NCBI RefSeq assembly: GCF_029936995.1
Contig: NZ_JAPYRE010000003.1
Span: 124,001 to 188,000, forward strand
Source of the DNA: Henriciella sp.
GTDB lineage: Bacteria > Pseudomonadota > Alphaproteobacteria > Caulobacterales > Hyphomonadaceae
Reading direction: 5' to 3'
Length of the DNA: 64,000 bases
Position numbers and translations under genes: made by a program. Shown here piece by piece: positions 29,400 through 38,641 of the stretch. Position 1 is the stretch's first letter. Every line of letters starts with the position of its first letter. The notes beneath the pieces were generated by a model, which ran no database searches, was not told the origin of the DNA, and saw only the letters and a list, made by a program, of their open reading frames with translations.

Positions 29400-30149
29400 T
29401 TAGCCATTATCTGAAAGTTCAGCTTCTATGAACTCGACAACTTTTCCCTGATTGGCGCCGGAAACCATGTTCTCACCAATGAAGTAAGCTGGCGTACCGT
29501 CGACACCGATACTGCGGGCAAGGCTCTTATTGTCTGCGACGACTTTCCTCAGCTCTACAGAATCCATGTCTTCGCGCATCTGTGCGACGTCGACCCCGGC
29601 CCGTTCAGCTGCACCGTCAATATCATCCGGTTCGAAGCCGGTGGAATTATCCATTTCCATGAGCTCGCGGTGCATTTCGGTATATTTACCCTGATTGCCG
29701 GCTGCGAGCGCGGCAAGGGCGGCTTTCTCGCTTTCAGGTGAAAGGATCGGGAATTCCTTGAAGATGACACGCACATTGCCATCATACTTTTCTGGTAATC
29801 CCGTCGTCCATTCCATCGAGCGTTTACAGAAGCCACAACGATAATCGAAAAATTCAACGACGGTTACTTCAGCATCGTCTGGGCCGATCGAATAATCATT
29901 GCTGCTATTATAGATGGAGTCGAGGTTCGACTTGATGGCGTCGCGCTTGGCGGCCTGGTCGCGCTGATCTGCCTTCTTCGAGAGCTTTATCAGGGCTTCC
30001 TCGATCACCTCGGGGTTTTCAACGATATAATCGTGTACGATCTCTTCGATCTCTTCCCGCTCAAGGGCTCTTCCCGCATCCTCCTGAGCGCAAGCAGGTA
30101 CAAGCGCGGTGGCTGCGACCATCATTGAAAACATGGCAAAGCGAGACAT
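29400..30149 (-). CDS. DsbA-family thiol oxidoreductase, likely lipoprotein
   Basis: Periplasmic disulfide oxidoreductase or isomerase (249 aa). The N-terminal sequence ends in a lipobox-like LVPAC (C20). Residues about 30-85 form a charged helical extension as in ScsC/BcfH or Com1-type proteins, and may mediate oligomerisation. The thioredoxin domain starts near 90, with active site C105-G-F-C108 and the cis-proline in GTPAYF (P220). AGGAG lies just upstream of the start. It precedes aroQ-accBC on the same strand, apart from the intervening thiSG. Confidence 0.9.
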   Translation of the reverse strand: MSRFAMFSMMVAATALVPACAQEDAGRALEREEIEEIVHDYIVENPEVIEEALIKLSKKADQRDQAAKRDAIKSNLDSIYNSSNDYSIGPDDAEVTVVEFFDYRCGFCKRSMEWTTGLPEKYDGNVRVIFKEFPILSPESEKAALAALAAGNQGKYTEMHRELMEMDNSTGFEPDDIDGAAERAGVDVAQMREDMDSVELRKVVADNKSLARSIGVDGTPAYFIGENMVSGANQGKVVEFIEAELSDNG

Positions 30150-30201
30150 GGTGACTCCTGAAAACGGGTGTCTATGGATAGATGTTACCTAGAGGCTAAA
30201 G

Positions 30202-30218
30202 ATTGATGTTGCATCAAT
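30202..30218. repeat. Perfect 7-bp palindrome upstream of the dsbA-like gene
   Basis: ATTGATG-TTG-CATCAAT lies between the M48 gene and the dsbA-like gene, 53-69 bases upstream of the latter's start. It could be a repressor operator or the stem of an RNA hairpin after the M48 gene; no T-run follows on the minus strand. Confidence 0.4.
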
Positions 30219-30263
30219 GCCGACTGCGTTAGCTGTTTACATTCATGTGAGCAGCCCGTGAGG

Positions 30264-31625
30264 CTAGCGGCGTCGGCGCCAATATTTCTCATTCTCTGGC
30301 AGGGCTGGATCAGTAACATTGCGGATGTCAGCGGCTCGTCGCGCCTCTGATGAGCCTGTGGGGAGGTCTTGCAACGCACGGCCAGCAAAGATGTAGGCGC
30401 GTTGATAGTCGCCGATATGGAATGCCGATTCTGCAGTGGCAAGTTCAGCTTCTTCCGTGCGGTCCTGTTTTTGAAGAGCAATCGCCAGTTGGGACCAGGC
30501 AAAGGAATTGTCCGGCTCCTTGATGATGGCATCGCGAAGCGCTTCCTCACCAGCTTTCAAGTCCCCCTCGTCAGCTCGGGCGATAACTGAACGTGCATAG
30601 TTGATAAGAAGAAGAGGGTGGCCGGGCAGGTATTCCAGAGACTTCGCATGAGGGTCGACAGATTCTGCTGGTCGCCCCATTTCGAACAGGGCTTGCCCCT
30701 TCAGCTCCCAGTAATAGGGGTTGTCCGGATACTCCTCGAGCAGAGAATCGACCTCTTTCAAGGTTCCAGTGAGGTCTGCTGACTGCATTGAAGCAATAGC
30801 ACGGGCATAGCGGGCCGCCTCGCTGTTATCATCGCGTGGATACTCCTGGTAAACGCGAGCCAGTGGCTCTAGGAAGCCGACAAGTTTTGCCTGCATGAGG
30901 TCAAACTGGCGCTGGGTTTCTGGAGTGGGTTCCTTGTCCATCAACCCGGTTTCCTGAGCGAGCTGGCGGGTCGTGCGTATCCGGTTTGATGCAAGAGGAT
31001 GAGAGCGGAAATACTGAAAACGTCGCGCTTCGGAGAGCACTTCCTGATAGCGGTATTTCTCGAAGAAACTGACAAGCCCGGCGGGCGACCAGCCAAGCTC
31101 TTCAAGATAGGAAACCGCTGCGGCATCAGCACTGGCTTCTTCGGCGCGTGTGTGAACAAAGAAGTTCAGCGCCGCAAACTGCTGTGAACTGGCGATCAGG
31201 GCCGCTCCAGCATCCCCGGCACCGGCTGCAATGGCCAGTACGCCGAGCCCGATTGAAACCAGGGCAGGGCGCGATGCAACCTCGGCCGCACGCGCTCGGG
31301 AAATCGTATGGCCGCAAGCGATGTGGCAAGTTTCGTGTGCAATAACCCCTTTGATCTGACCGGGTGTCTCTGCCGCGATTAACAGCCCGCTGTGAAGGTG
31401 GATGTTCTGGCCGTTGGCAACGAAGGCGTTGAGCTCGGGGTCGTTGATGATGTGAAGTCCGACCTCATCGGGATTCAGTCCTGCGACCTCTAGAATCGGG
31501 TCGGTCCATTGACGCAGTGTATTCTCGATTTCCGCGTCCCGGATAAGGCTTTGCGCCGAGACTGTCATCGCCATCACTATTGCTGTGAGTGTGGCGCCAA
31601 TGAATTTTGTAAGGGAAAATGACAT
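30264..31625 (-). CDS. M48 metallopeptidase with TPR domain (BepA-like)
   Basis: Periplasmic zinc protease (453 aa). Signal peptide about 1-24; M48 domain with H97-E-T-C-H101 and the downstream glutamate ligand in EEASADAAA. The C-terminal half (about 280-430) is helical TPR repeats (DNPYYWELKGQALFEMG, NSFAWSQLAIALQKQ). This layout matches BepA/YfgC, which helps assemble or degrade outer-membrane LptD and BAM clients. Its position beside the DsbA-like gene fits envelope-protein quality control. Confidence 0.92.
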   Translation of the reverse strand: MSFSLTKFIGATLTAIVMAMTVSAQSLIRDAEIENTLRQWTDPILEVAGLNPDEVGLHIINDPELNAFVANGQNIHLHSGLLIAAETPGQIKGVIAHETCHIACGHTISRARAAEVASRPALVSIGLGVLAIAAGAGDAGAALIASSQQFAALNFFVHTRAEEASADAAAVSYLEELGWSPAGLVSFFEKYRYQEVLSEARRFQYFRSHPLASNRIRTTRQLAQETGLMDKEPTPETQRQFDLMQAKLVGFLEPLARVYQEYPRDDNSEAARYARAIASMQSADLTGTLKEVDSLLEEYPDNPYYWELKGQALFEMGRPAESVDPHAKSLEYLPGHPLLLINYARSVIARADEGDLKAGEEALRDAIIKEPDNSFAWSQLAIALQKQDRTEEAELATAESAFHIGDYQRAYIFAGRALQDLPTGSSEARRAADIRNVTDPALPENEKYWRRRR

Positions 31626-31709
31626 GGCCTGCCTGATTGTTTTGGTGCCATGACAGTAAAGAAAGATTGCGGCGATGGCGAGACGTCCCTGTACGAGCTA
31701 ACTGAAATG

Positions 31710-32726
31710 TCAGACAGGATCTGGTGGCAGGCTGAAGACGAAGTCCGGAACCAGGCTTACATTCACTGTCTCCCCGGGTGCGGGCCTGCGTGCACCGAGG
31801 TCAGCACCGTGGAGTACAGCATGACCGTTCAGCTTCAGCTCGACTTCGATAACTGTTGATGTCCTTCGCGACGAGATAACTTCCATTGGGTGTCCGTCAG
31901 ATGCATTGAACCGAATGGCTTCAGGGCGAATGCAATATGTTTCGGCTTCCGGCAGCTGGCCCAGCCATTCGGTTGGCAAATCCTCGCGATTGACAGGCTG
32001 CAAAGGCCCCAGAGCACGCGCCACGCCAAGGGATGTCGGCTTCAGGTAGAGTGTTTCGGGCGTATCTTCCTGCAGGATGACACCATCACGCATGACGGCG
32101 ATCCTGTCTGCATCACGCATGGCCTCAGATGCATCATGCGTCACAAGCAGAGCCGGAATGCCAGCCTCGGAGACCGCCGCAAGCGCGATATCCCGGACTT
32201 CTTTTTTCAGGGTCACGTCAAGACCGGAGAAAGGTTCGTCCATAAGAATGGCGACGGGGTTAGCAGCAAGGGCGCGCGCAATTGAGACGCGCTGCTGCTC
32301 GCCGCCTGACAGTTGGTGAGGGTAGGCTCTGGACCGGTGTGACAGGCCGAGACGTTCAAGCCACTCGGCGGCCCGCTTACGCCGTTCCGCTCTTCCAAGC
32401 TGGGACAGTCCAAAACCGACATTATCGCGCGCGTTCAAGTGCGGAAACAATGCGAAATCCTGAAAGATCAGGCCAATGGAGCGGCCTTCCGCGGGCAGGT
32501 GCGTCGTATTCGAGGACAGGGTTTTATCACCTAGCCGGATCTCGCCAGTATCAACGGGCTCCAGTCCCGCGAACAGTCGAAGCAGGGTGGATTTTCCTGC
32601 ACCAGACTGACCAAGCAAAGCCGTTATCTTGCCCGGTTCAAGTGTCAGTGACGCATCGTTCACGACAGCGAGACCGTCATAGATGCGCGATACACCGACA
32701 GCGTGGAGGGGAAGGTGTTCACTCAT
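31710..32726 (-). CDS. Iron(III) ABC transporter ATPase
   Basis: ATPase of 338 aa in the FbpC/AfuC group. Walker A GQSGAGKS (39-46), signature LSGGEQQRVSIARAL, Walker B AILMDEPFSGLD and H-loop LLVTHDASEAM are all intact. A C-terminal TOBE-like domain (about 240-335) probably senses substrate or regulates uptake. Its ATG overlaps the permease stop as ATGA, so ATPase and permease are coupled. Substrate inferred from the operon and Fur-like box. Confidence 0.9.
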   Translation of the reverse strand: MSEHLPLHAVGVSRIYDGLAVVNDASLTLEPGKITALLGQSGAGKSTLLRLFAGLEPVDTGEIRLGDKTLSSNTTHLPAEGRSIGLIFQDFALFPHLNARDNVGFGLSQLGRAERRKRAAEWLERLGLSHRSRAYPHQLSGGEQQRVSIARALAANPVAILMDEPFSGLDVTLKKEVRDIALAAVSEAGIPALLVTHDASEAMRDADRIAVMRDGVILQEDTPETLYLKPTSLGVARALGPLQPVNREDLPTEWLGQLPEAETYCIRPEAIRFNASDGHPMEVISSRRTSTVIEVELKLNGHAVLHGADLGARRPAPGETVNVSLVPDFVFSLPPDPV

Positions 32727-34345
32727 CCGCCAGCCCTCGATTCCCCGGCGCGTGTAAGTTGGAGCGAGAGAAGGATCACAGGCAAGAGTCCGGCAGCGGT
32801 AATCATCAGGGATGGCAACGTGGCCGCCGCTAGGCGTTCATCGCTGGCATAAGCATGTGCCTGTACCGCGAGAGTGTCCCAGTTGAAAGGGCGCAGCATC
32901 AGGGTGGCAGGCAGTTCCTTCAGCATCTCCACAAACAGGATGATTGAGGCCGCAGCTGCGCCTGACATGGCGACCGGCAAGTCGACACGTACCAGACGCT
33001 GGAACCTGTTTGCACCGAGGCTACGAGCAGCATTTCCGAGGCTGGCTGGCGCACGTGAGAAAGCTGCATTCAAAGGTTCCGCGCCTGCGGCCGTAAACCG
33101 ACTAGCATAAATCCAGACAAGGAAAACTAGGGCGGCAGGCCCTGCAACGGATAGCCCGCTCCAGGACAGGATGAAGAGCGCGCCGAGGGCGAGCACAATG
33201 CCGGGTGCCGCATACCCCGCGCCCGCGGCAAGTCGGCCGATGATCTGGCTGAACCGGTTCTGTCGTGAACTGATGACGACGGTAACAGCAAGCAAGAAGG
33301 CCAAGGCTGAGCCGGCGAAGGCGAGCGTAAGTGAATTGAAGAAGGGCCGCCACATGGCTTTTTGGCCTATACCCGTTTCCATGCTGATCCATACCAGCCG
33401 GCTGACAGGAAAAATGAAGGCGAGAAGGAGAATGGCGGTGCATCCGACGGTCACAATAAGTCCTGACCGTCGCCCAAGTGTCTGGCGTTTTGGCGTACGC
33501 CAGCGTGTGGCTGTTTGCTGGATGGTGCCGCGTCCGCGCGCCTGACGCTCTATAAGCTGCAGACCGAAAGCGATGAGAATGAGCAGGAAGGCAAGCCGGG
33601 CGGCGACGGCTGGCTCGCTAAAACTGTGCCAGGCCCGGAAAATGCCAACGCTAAGTGTCTGTACCCCGAGATAGCTCGCAGCCCCATAGTCTGCGGCTGT
33701 TTCCATGAGGGCGAGTGCCAGTCCAGCAAATATCGCCGGACGGGCCGCAGGGAGGGCAACGCGAATAAAAATACGAAATGGCGAGGCTCCGAGACTGCGT
33801 GCAGCCTCCATTGTGCAGAGCGAAAGGTTCGTGAATGCCGCGCGCGCTGTGAGATAGGCATAAGGATACAGTGCACAAGCCATGACGAATGACAGGCCAG
33901 GAATGCTGTAAAGGCTGGGAAACCAGTAGTCTCGTGCGGACAGGCCGGTGATGTCCCTGAGGGCCGACTGGAGCGGGCCACCAACTTCCATGATGTCAGC
34001 CCAGGCATAGGCAAGTACATAGCCTGGTGCAGCTAACGGCAGAATCAGCGCCCATTCGAAGATGCTGCGTCCGGGAAAGTCGAACAGGCTGACAAACCAG
34101 GCTGAAGGTACCGCGAAAAGCAGGACCAGTGCAGTTGTCAGCGCCAGCACGCCGAGTGTTGCAAGCGTATAACCTGCCAGCTGTGTTGACACGATGTGTG
34201 TCCAAGCCTGCCCACCCCCGCCGATCAAGCCAGTCGTCAGTGCGGCAATAACCGGCGCACCGATCAACAGCGCCGCCACGAGCGTTGTCATGGCGGCGGG
34301 ACTAAGCCTGAGGCTAGGAAGGCGGGGCGCAACGCGCTGCTGCAT
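32723..34345 (-). CDS. Iron(III) ABC transporter permease, fused two-domain
   Basis: Permease of 540 aa with about 12 membrane helices and two binding-protein-dependent transport domains in one chain, as in FbpB. The ATPase-coupling EAA loops are visible in each half: EAARSLGASPFRIFIRVALP and ARSLGANRFQRLVRVDLP. It lies 17 bases after the binding-protein gene and overlaps the ATPase gene by 4 bases. Confidence 0.9.
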   Translation of the reverse strand: MQQRVAPRLPSLRLSPAAMTTLVAALLIGAPVIAALTTGLIGGGGQAWTHIVSTQLAGYTLATLGVLALTTALVLLFAVPSAWFVSLFDFPGRSIFEWALILPLAAPGYVLAYAWADIMEVGGPLQSALRDITGLSARDYWFPSLYSIPGLSFVMACALYPYAYLTARAAFTNLSLCTMEAARSLGASPFRIFIRVALPAARPAIFAGLALALMETAADYGAASYLGVQTLSVGIFRAWHSFSEPAVAARLAFLLILIAFGLQLIERQARGRGTIQQTATRWRTPKRQTLGRRSGLIVTVGCTAILLLAFIFPVSRLVWISMETGIGQKAMWRPFFNSLTLAFAGSALAFLLAVTVVISSRQNRFSQIIGRLAAGAGYAAPGIVLALGALFILSWSGLSVAGPAALVFLVWIYASRFTAAGAEPLNAAFSRAPASLGNAARSLGANRFQRLVRVDLPVAMSGAAAASIILFVEMLKELPATLMLRPFNWDTLAVQAHAYASDERLAAATLPSLMITAAGLLPVILLSLQLTRAGESRAGG

Positions 34346-34362
34346 GGGCCTGAGCTTTACAC

Positions 34363-35454
34363 CTAATTCCAGCCTGCGTCGTCAAAGGTCCTCTGTGCCT
34401 GCGACTGATGTTCCCCAAAAGCACTTAGACGTGTGTTGCTTTCGCCGATTTGCGGAATTCGCTCAAGTCCTTGCGGACGTTTGGCATCAGGATTGACCGG
34501 AATTTCCTTGGTTTCCGTAACGAGCCGGGCCTGCCCTTCTGGTGATAGCAGAAACTCGATAAACTCAAGCGCGAGGTCTGTATTCTGCGACGGGCCGGCC
34601 AAAGCGACCCCGGTGATGTTTACATGCGGGCTTGTGCCTTCTCCAAAGTCGGGAAAGACGAGCTCAGTCGAATTCGCTGCATCACTGGCTGCTGCGGAAC
34701 TGCTTTCTGCCATGCGCACCCAGTAATAATGATTGGTGATGGCTACGCCGCAAAGGCCTGCTGCCACAGCCTCGATCTGGTCAGTGTCACCGCCTTGAGG
34801 TTGGCGGGCCATATTATTGACGACACCCTCGGCCCAGGCTTGGGCCTCTTCCTGGCCCCAACGCTCAATCATTTCTCCCATAAGGGAAAGATTGTAGATA
34901 TTGGTTGAGGAGCGCACGCATATCTCACCTTCAAGTGCTGGATCACTCAGGTCTTTCCAGTGATCCACCTGATCTGCCGAGATACGTTCGGGGTCATACG
35001 CTATCCCGCGCACACGTCTCGCAAGACCAACCCATTGGCGCTCATCATCAAGTAGCCTTTCTGGAATTCGTTCTTCGAATTCGCCTTCAGGCAATGCCTG
35101 TGTCAGTCCGGCATCTTCGAAGCGCCATAAGGCTCCTGCATCAGAGGCGATGATCAGGTCGGCCGGCGTGCTTTCACCTTCGGCTTTCATAGTCTCAAGA
35201 AGCTGATTGGCACTTGCTTCACGGTAAAGGACGCGGATGCCAGTCTGGTCTTCAAAGGCTTCATACATCAGCCTGTCGGAATCGTAGTGACGGGCGGAAT
35301 AGACTCGAAGCGTACCGTTTGAGCCGGGGGCGATAGCAGCTTTCTCTGCGCTATTCTCTGAGGCGGATTTTGAGGACGACGGCGTTGATGGCGAACAGGC
35401 CGCAACCAGTCCGGCAGCGGCACAAATGGAAATTTTTAGCAGGGTATGGGACAT
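34363..35454 (-). CDS. Iron(III)-binding periplasmic lipoprotein (FbpA/FutA type)
   Basis: Solute-binding protein of 363 aa. Signal with lipobox LVAAC (C20) suggests membrane anchoring; a Ser-rich linker follows. The bilobal fold begins at about residue 48 (LRVYSARHYDSDR, typical of FbpA), and the paired tyrosines in NHYYW are the expected ferric-iron ligands. First gene of the three-gene operon; a candidate Fur box ends about 20 bases upstream of its ATG. Confidence 0.92.
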   Translation of the reverse strand: MSHTLLKISICAAAGLVAACSPSTPSSSKSASENSAEKAAIAPGSNGTLRVYSARHYDSDRLMYEAFEDQTGIRVLYREASANQLLETMKAEGESTPADLIIASDAGALWRFEDAGLTQALPEGEFEERIPERLLDDERQWVGLARRVRGIAYDPERISADQVDHWKDLSDPALEGEICVRSSTNIYNLSLMGEMIERWGQEEAQAWAEGVVNNMARQPQGGDTDQIEAVAAGLCGVAITNHYYWVRMAESSSAAASDAANSTELVFPDFGEGTSPHVNITGVALAGPSQNTDLALEFIEFLLSPEGQARLVTETKEIPVNPDAKRPQGLERIPQIGESNTRLSAFGEHQSQAQRTFDDAGWN

Positions 35455-35473
35455 AGGCAGCCTTAATCACAAA

Positions 35474-35488
35474 TGAGAAGCAATCTCA
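35474..35488. promoter_or_regulatory. Candidate Fur box upstream of the iron transporter
   Basis: TGAGAAGCAATCTCA is a perfect 5-bp inverted repeat with a 5-base spacer and, by my comparison, matches 13 of 15 positions of a Fur-type TGAGAATCATTCTCA. It sits 20 bases upstream of the binding-protein ATG. A second palindrome, ACTAGCTAGT (35489-35498), adjoins it. The candidate would also lie upstream of the divergent ThiO-like gene. Confidence 0.6.
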
Positions 35489-35584
35489 ACTAGCTAGTGT
35501 GAGTTTGTCCAAATGGGAAGGTGATCTGTTTTTGCAAGAAGGTGCGTGCTGTTCAATCGGCGGGGTATCGCCTAGATATCCATC

Positions 35585-36682
35585 ATGACCAGACGGGTTG
35601 AAACCAAGCATATGGAAAGGGGCCGCATCGCAATCGCCGGAGCTGGTATTGTCGGCCTTGCCTGTGCGTTTGAGCTCTATCGTCGCGGTCACGAGATTAC
35701 GCTTTTCGATGCTGCTAGTCCTACGGAGTCAACAAGTTGGGCAGCGGCTGGAATGATTGCTCCGGCTTATGAAGTCATGTTGCATAGGGGCGGTGCCAAG
35801 ACCCCGCTTGCCCGGTTCTGCTTTGAAAGTGCCGCGCTCTGGCCAGAATTCGCTGAAGCATTAAGAGTGGAGACGGGCATACCCTTCGGATATGCGCGGG
35901 CACCTACCTTGGCTATCGCGCGAAACGACAAGGAAGCAGATCGGCTCGTAACTCTCAAAAAATCTCTGATTGCTGCCGGTCATATCTGTCATTGGAGGCA
36001 TGGCCAAGCATTACCTGGTTCATTAGGAGCTTCATCCGAAGTACAGGCCGCGCTTGAATTACCGGATGATCACCAGGTTGATAACCGGCACTTGATCCAC
36101 GCATTACGCTCACTCTGTGATTCCGAGTCCTTTCGGTTCGTACGGGCGGTGGTGAATACACAAGAAGAGATGGAGCGCTATGCCGGAAACAGCTTCGATG
36201 CGATCATCTGGGCGCGAGGAGCACACGAAGTCGGCATTGATTCTATTGTAAAAGGGCAGGCGCTGGCCCTCTATCCGGTCGCCGGAGTGCCTGAGCAGGT
36301 CCTTCGCTTCGGTGCAGGATATATTGTACCAAAACCGGATCGTGTCATCATCGGCGCGACCAGCGAAGAGACTTACTCGCATACCGGAGTTTCTCAGAAG
36401 GCCACGAAGGCGCTGTTTGAAGAGGCGGTGGCCATCTTACCCATACTTTCGAAGGCAAAGATCATGGAGGTGTGGACAGGGCTGCGCCCCAGGCGGGGAA
36501 ATGGAGTGCCTTTGATCGGGTCGATAGGCGAAAATGAGTATGTGGCCGCAGGCTTACATCGAAATGGCGTCCTGCTCGCTCCTGCTACAGCCAGGCGTGT
36601 TGCCGACCTGGTGGAAGGAAAACCTTCTGCCATCGATGCAGAGGCTTTTGCGCCTTCGGGAAATATGGACGCGACGGCATGA
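35585..36682 (+). CDS. thiO: FAD-dependent oxidase, ThiO/glycine-oxidase type
   Basis: DAO-fold flavoprotein of 365 aa. The FAD-binding GAGIVG loop is at 19-24, EITLFDAASP is the acidic strand end, and TSWAAAGMIAP is the helix common in ThiO. The C-terminal WTGLRPRRGNGVPLIG is also typical. Likely oxidises glycine to dehydroglycine for ThiG. It is 6.2 kb from thiSG rather than adjacent. The start could instead be the ATG nine codons downstream (35612); neither has a strong ribosome site. A general D-amino-acid oxidase is the alternative. Confidence 0.75.
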   Translation: MTRRVETKHMERGRIAIAGAGIVGLACAFELYRRGHEITLFDAASPTESTSWAAAGMIAPAYEVMLHRGGAKTPLARFCFESAALWPEFAEALRVETGIPFGYARAPTLAIARNDKEADRLVTLKKSLIAAGHICHWRHGQALPGSLGASSEVQAALELPDDHQVDNRHLIHALRSLCDSESFRFVRAVVNTQEEMERYAGNSFDAIIWARGAHEVGIDSIVKGQALALYPVAGVPEQVLRFGAGYIVPKPDRVIIGATSEETYSHTGVSQKATKALFEEAVAILPILSKAKIMEVWTGLRPRRGNGVPLIGSIGENEYVAAGLHRNGVLLAPATARRVADLVEGKPSAIDAEAFAPSGNMDATA

Positions 36683-36757
36683 CGCTAGCCCAGCGGCATG
36701 CTGGAATTGTAAATAAGAATAGCCTAGGTGACGCTTGCGACAGAAGGATTTATAGCT

Positions 36758-37930
36758 ATGCACTCAATCGGTCAGATGACGGAAGACCAGATCGCCATCA
36801 GGAACGCTGTCGAGCGGACCTGCTCGCAGTTTGATGCGGAGTACTGGGCGAAGACCGATGAGACGGGCGACTGGCCGGAAGCTTTCTGCGACGCGATGGC
36901 CAAGGGCGGCTGGCTCGGCGTGGCCTTTCCTGAAGAATATGGCGGTGCAGGCCTCGGCCTGACGGAAGCCGCTCAGGTCATGCAGACCGTGACACGCTCT
37001 GGCGCCGGTTATTCGGGCGCGTCCGCTATCCACCTGAACATATTCGGGCCGAAACCGCTGGAGAAATTTGGCAATGCCGAACAGAAACAGGAAAACCTCC
37101 CGAAGATCATCTCCGGTGAAGAGAAGATGTGCTTTGCCGTGACGGAGCCGAATTCCGGACTGGACACATCCAGCCTGGAGACCAAGGCTGAGCGCACCAA
37201 CTCCGGCTATACCATTAATGGCCGTAAAATCTGGACGACGGGCGCACAACGTGCCGACAAGATCCTGATTATCGCGCGAACCACCCCCAAGGAAGAATGC
37301 TCGAAGCCTTACCTCGGTCTGTCGCTCTTCTATACAGACCTTGACCGCGGGAAGATCGATGCCCAGCCAATCCCGAAAATGGGGCGCAAGGCTGTCGAAT
37401 GTAATATGCTCTATATCGATGGGCTGGAAGTGCCGAAGGAGCATCTGATCGGGGAAGAGGGCGCCGGCTTCAAGTATCTCTTGCAAGGGCTAAACCCGGA
37501 ACGTGTCTTGTTTGCCGTGGAGTCTATCGGGCTTGGGTTTGCTGCGCTCGAACGTGCCACCGAGTATGCCAAGGAGCGTGTCGTCTTCGGCCGCCAGATC
37601 GGTCAGAATCAGGGCATTCAGCACCCGCTCGCGAAGAGCTGGGCAGAACTGAAAGCTGCAGAACTGCTCGCTTACAAGGCTGCTGCTCTTTACGATGCAA
37701 ATGAAGACTGCGGAGCCGAAGCCAATGCCGCCAAGTACCTCGGTACTGAAGCGGGCTTCAAGGCGTGCGAGACGGCCGTTCTGACCCACGGAGGCATGGG
37801 GTATGCCAAGGAGTACCATGTCGAGCGTTACATGCGCGAGGCAATGTTGGCACGTATCGCCCCGGTCAGCCGCGAAATGATTCTCAACTATATCTCTGAA
37901 CGTGTCCTCGGACTGCCCAAGAGCTACTAG
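36758..37930 (+). CDS. Acyl-CoA dehydrogenase (isovaleryl-type catalytic arrangement)
   Basis: FAD enzyme of 390 aa for alpha,beta-dehydrogenation of acyl-CoA. Features: FPEEYGGAGLGLTE, CFAVTEPNSGLDTSS (flavin/substrate segment) and GKIDAQPIPKMGRK. The C-terminal YEGT motif that carries the usual catalytic Glu is missing (ARIAPVSREMIL stands there). LNPERVLFA instead aligns by eye with the DLERLVLA region of isovaleryl-CoA dehydrogenase, where the base lies in helix G, so activity is probably retained. The ATG at 36758 is favoured by AAGGA about 9 bases upstream over a GTG ten codons earlier. Confidence 0.88.
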   Translation: MHSIGQMTEDQIAIRNAVERTCSQFDAEYWAKTDETGDWPEAFCDAMAKGGWLGVAFPEEYGGAGLGLTEAAQVMQTVTRSGAGYSGASAIHLNIFGPKPLEKFGNAEQKQENLPKIISGEEKMCFAVTEPNSGLDTSSLETKAERTNSGYTINGRKIWTTGAQRADKILIIARTTPKEECSKPYLGLSLFYTDLDRGKIDAQPIPKMGRKAVECNMLYIDGLEVPKEHLIGEEGAGFKYLLQGLNPERVLFAVESIGLGFAALERATEYAKERVVFGRQIGQNQGIQHPLAKSWAELKAAELLAYKAAALYDANEDCGAEANAAKYLGTEAGFKACETAVLTHGGMGYAKEYHVERYMREAMLARIAPVSREMILNYISERVLGLPKSY

Positions 37931-37941
37931 TTCTCTCAGCC

Positions 37942-38571
37942 TTATGGCGTGCCGGACCCTTTTTCCTGGCAGGAGTTGATCTGCTGGGTCAGCTGCTGAC
38001 TGCCAGAAACGATCAGGTTCGGTTTGCCTTCGGCAAGTACAGCGATCTTGTCTGCATCCTTCATGGCGTTGAAAACCGGTGCTTCAGCATAAAGCTCAAA
38101 CTGCGCGGAAGGTATTTTTTGCGTGTCTTCGATCTTCCAATAGCCCTTGTCACTTTCTTCGCCAGCGGCGATCGCGGCCCGTAGTGGGTTAGGTGACTCG
38201 ATATCAATTAGGCGGGTCAGTCTAATCATGCCGTATTCGCCGCATTCAACCATGAATACAGCTTCGCTGTTGGGCGGTCCGAAACCGGTCCAGTTGGGTT
38301 GTGTCACCCAGGTGCCATCAGACACAGGTTCAGCAAGGGCCGCTTCAGTATCAAGTTGCGTCTCATTGCCTTCAGACGAGCGGGCGTCTTCATTCGTGCC
38401 GATATCCGGGGCTGCCTCATCTGATGTATCTGCACCGGCATCAGCAACATCTTCGCGGGCGGCTTCAGAACCGTCTTCGGACCTGGGCATTGGCATAGGG
38501 TCGGGTTCACCTGACCCACATGCGGTCAGGAGGGTGGTAGCGGATACAATCCAGATAGCATGATGTTTCAT
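37942..38571 (-). CDS. Predicted lipoprotein of unknown function (209 aa)
   Basis: Signal peptide with lipobox LLTAC (C18), then a long Asp/Glu/Ala-rich disordered linker to about residue 85, then a compact C-terminal domain with a tryptophan-rich start (WVTQPNWTGFGPP), ending in a segment with a cysteine (QQINSCQEKG). Two cysteines (VECGEYG, NSCQ) may form a disulfide. I do not recognise a family. Converges on the acyl-CoA dehydrogenase gene and lies downstream of the thioesterase on the same strand. Confidence 0.7.
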   Translation of the reverse strand: MKHHAIWIVSATTLLTACGSGEPDPMPMPRSEDGSEAAREDVADAGADTSDEAAPDIGTNEDARSSEGNETQLDTEAALAEPVSDGTWVTQPNWTGFGPPNSEAVFMVECGEYGMIRLTRLIDIESPNPLRAAIAAGEESDKGYWKIEDTQKIPSAQFELYAEAPVFNAMKDADKIAVLAEGKPNLIVSGSQQLTQQINSCQEKGSGTP

Positions 38572-38641
38572 GCGATCTTCAACGCTACCTCAGCCCCAAT
38601 CGTTCCCCGTGTTTACCTATGCAGCAACCGCATGGAATATT

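Noticed and set aside
36764-37486. 240-codon minus-strand frame
   Set aside because: Shadow of the acyl-CoA dehydrogenase at 36758.
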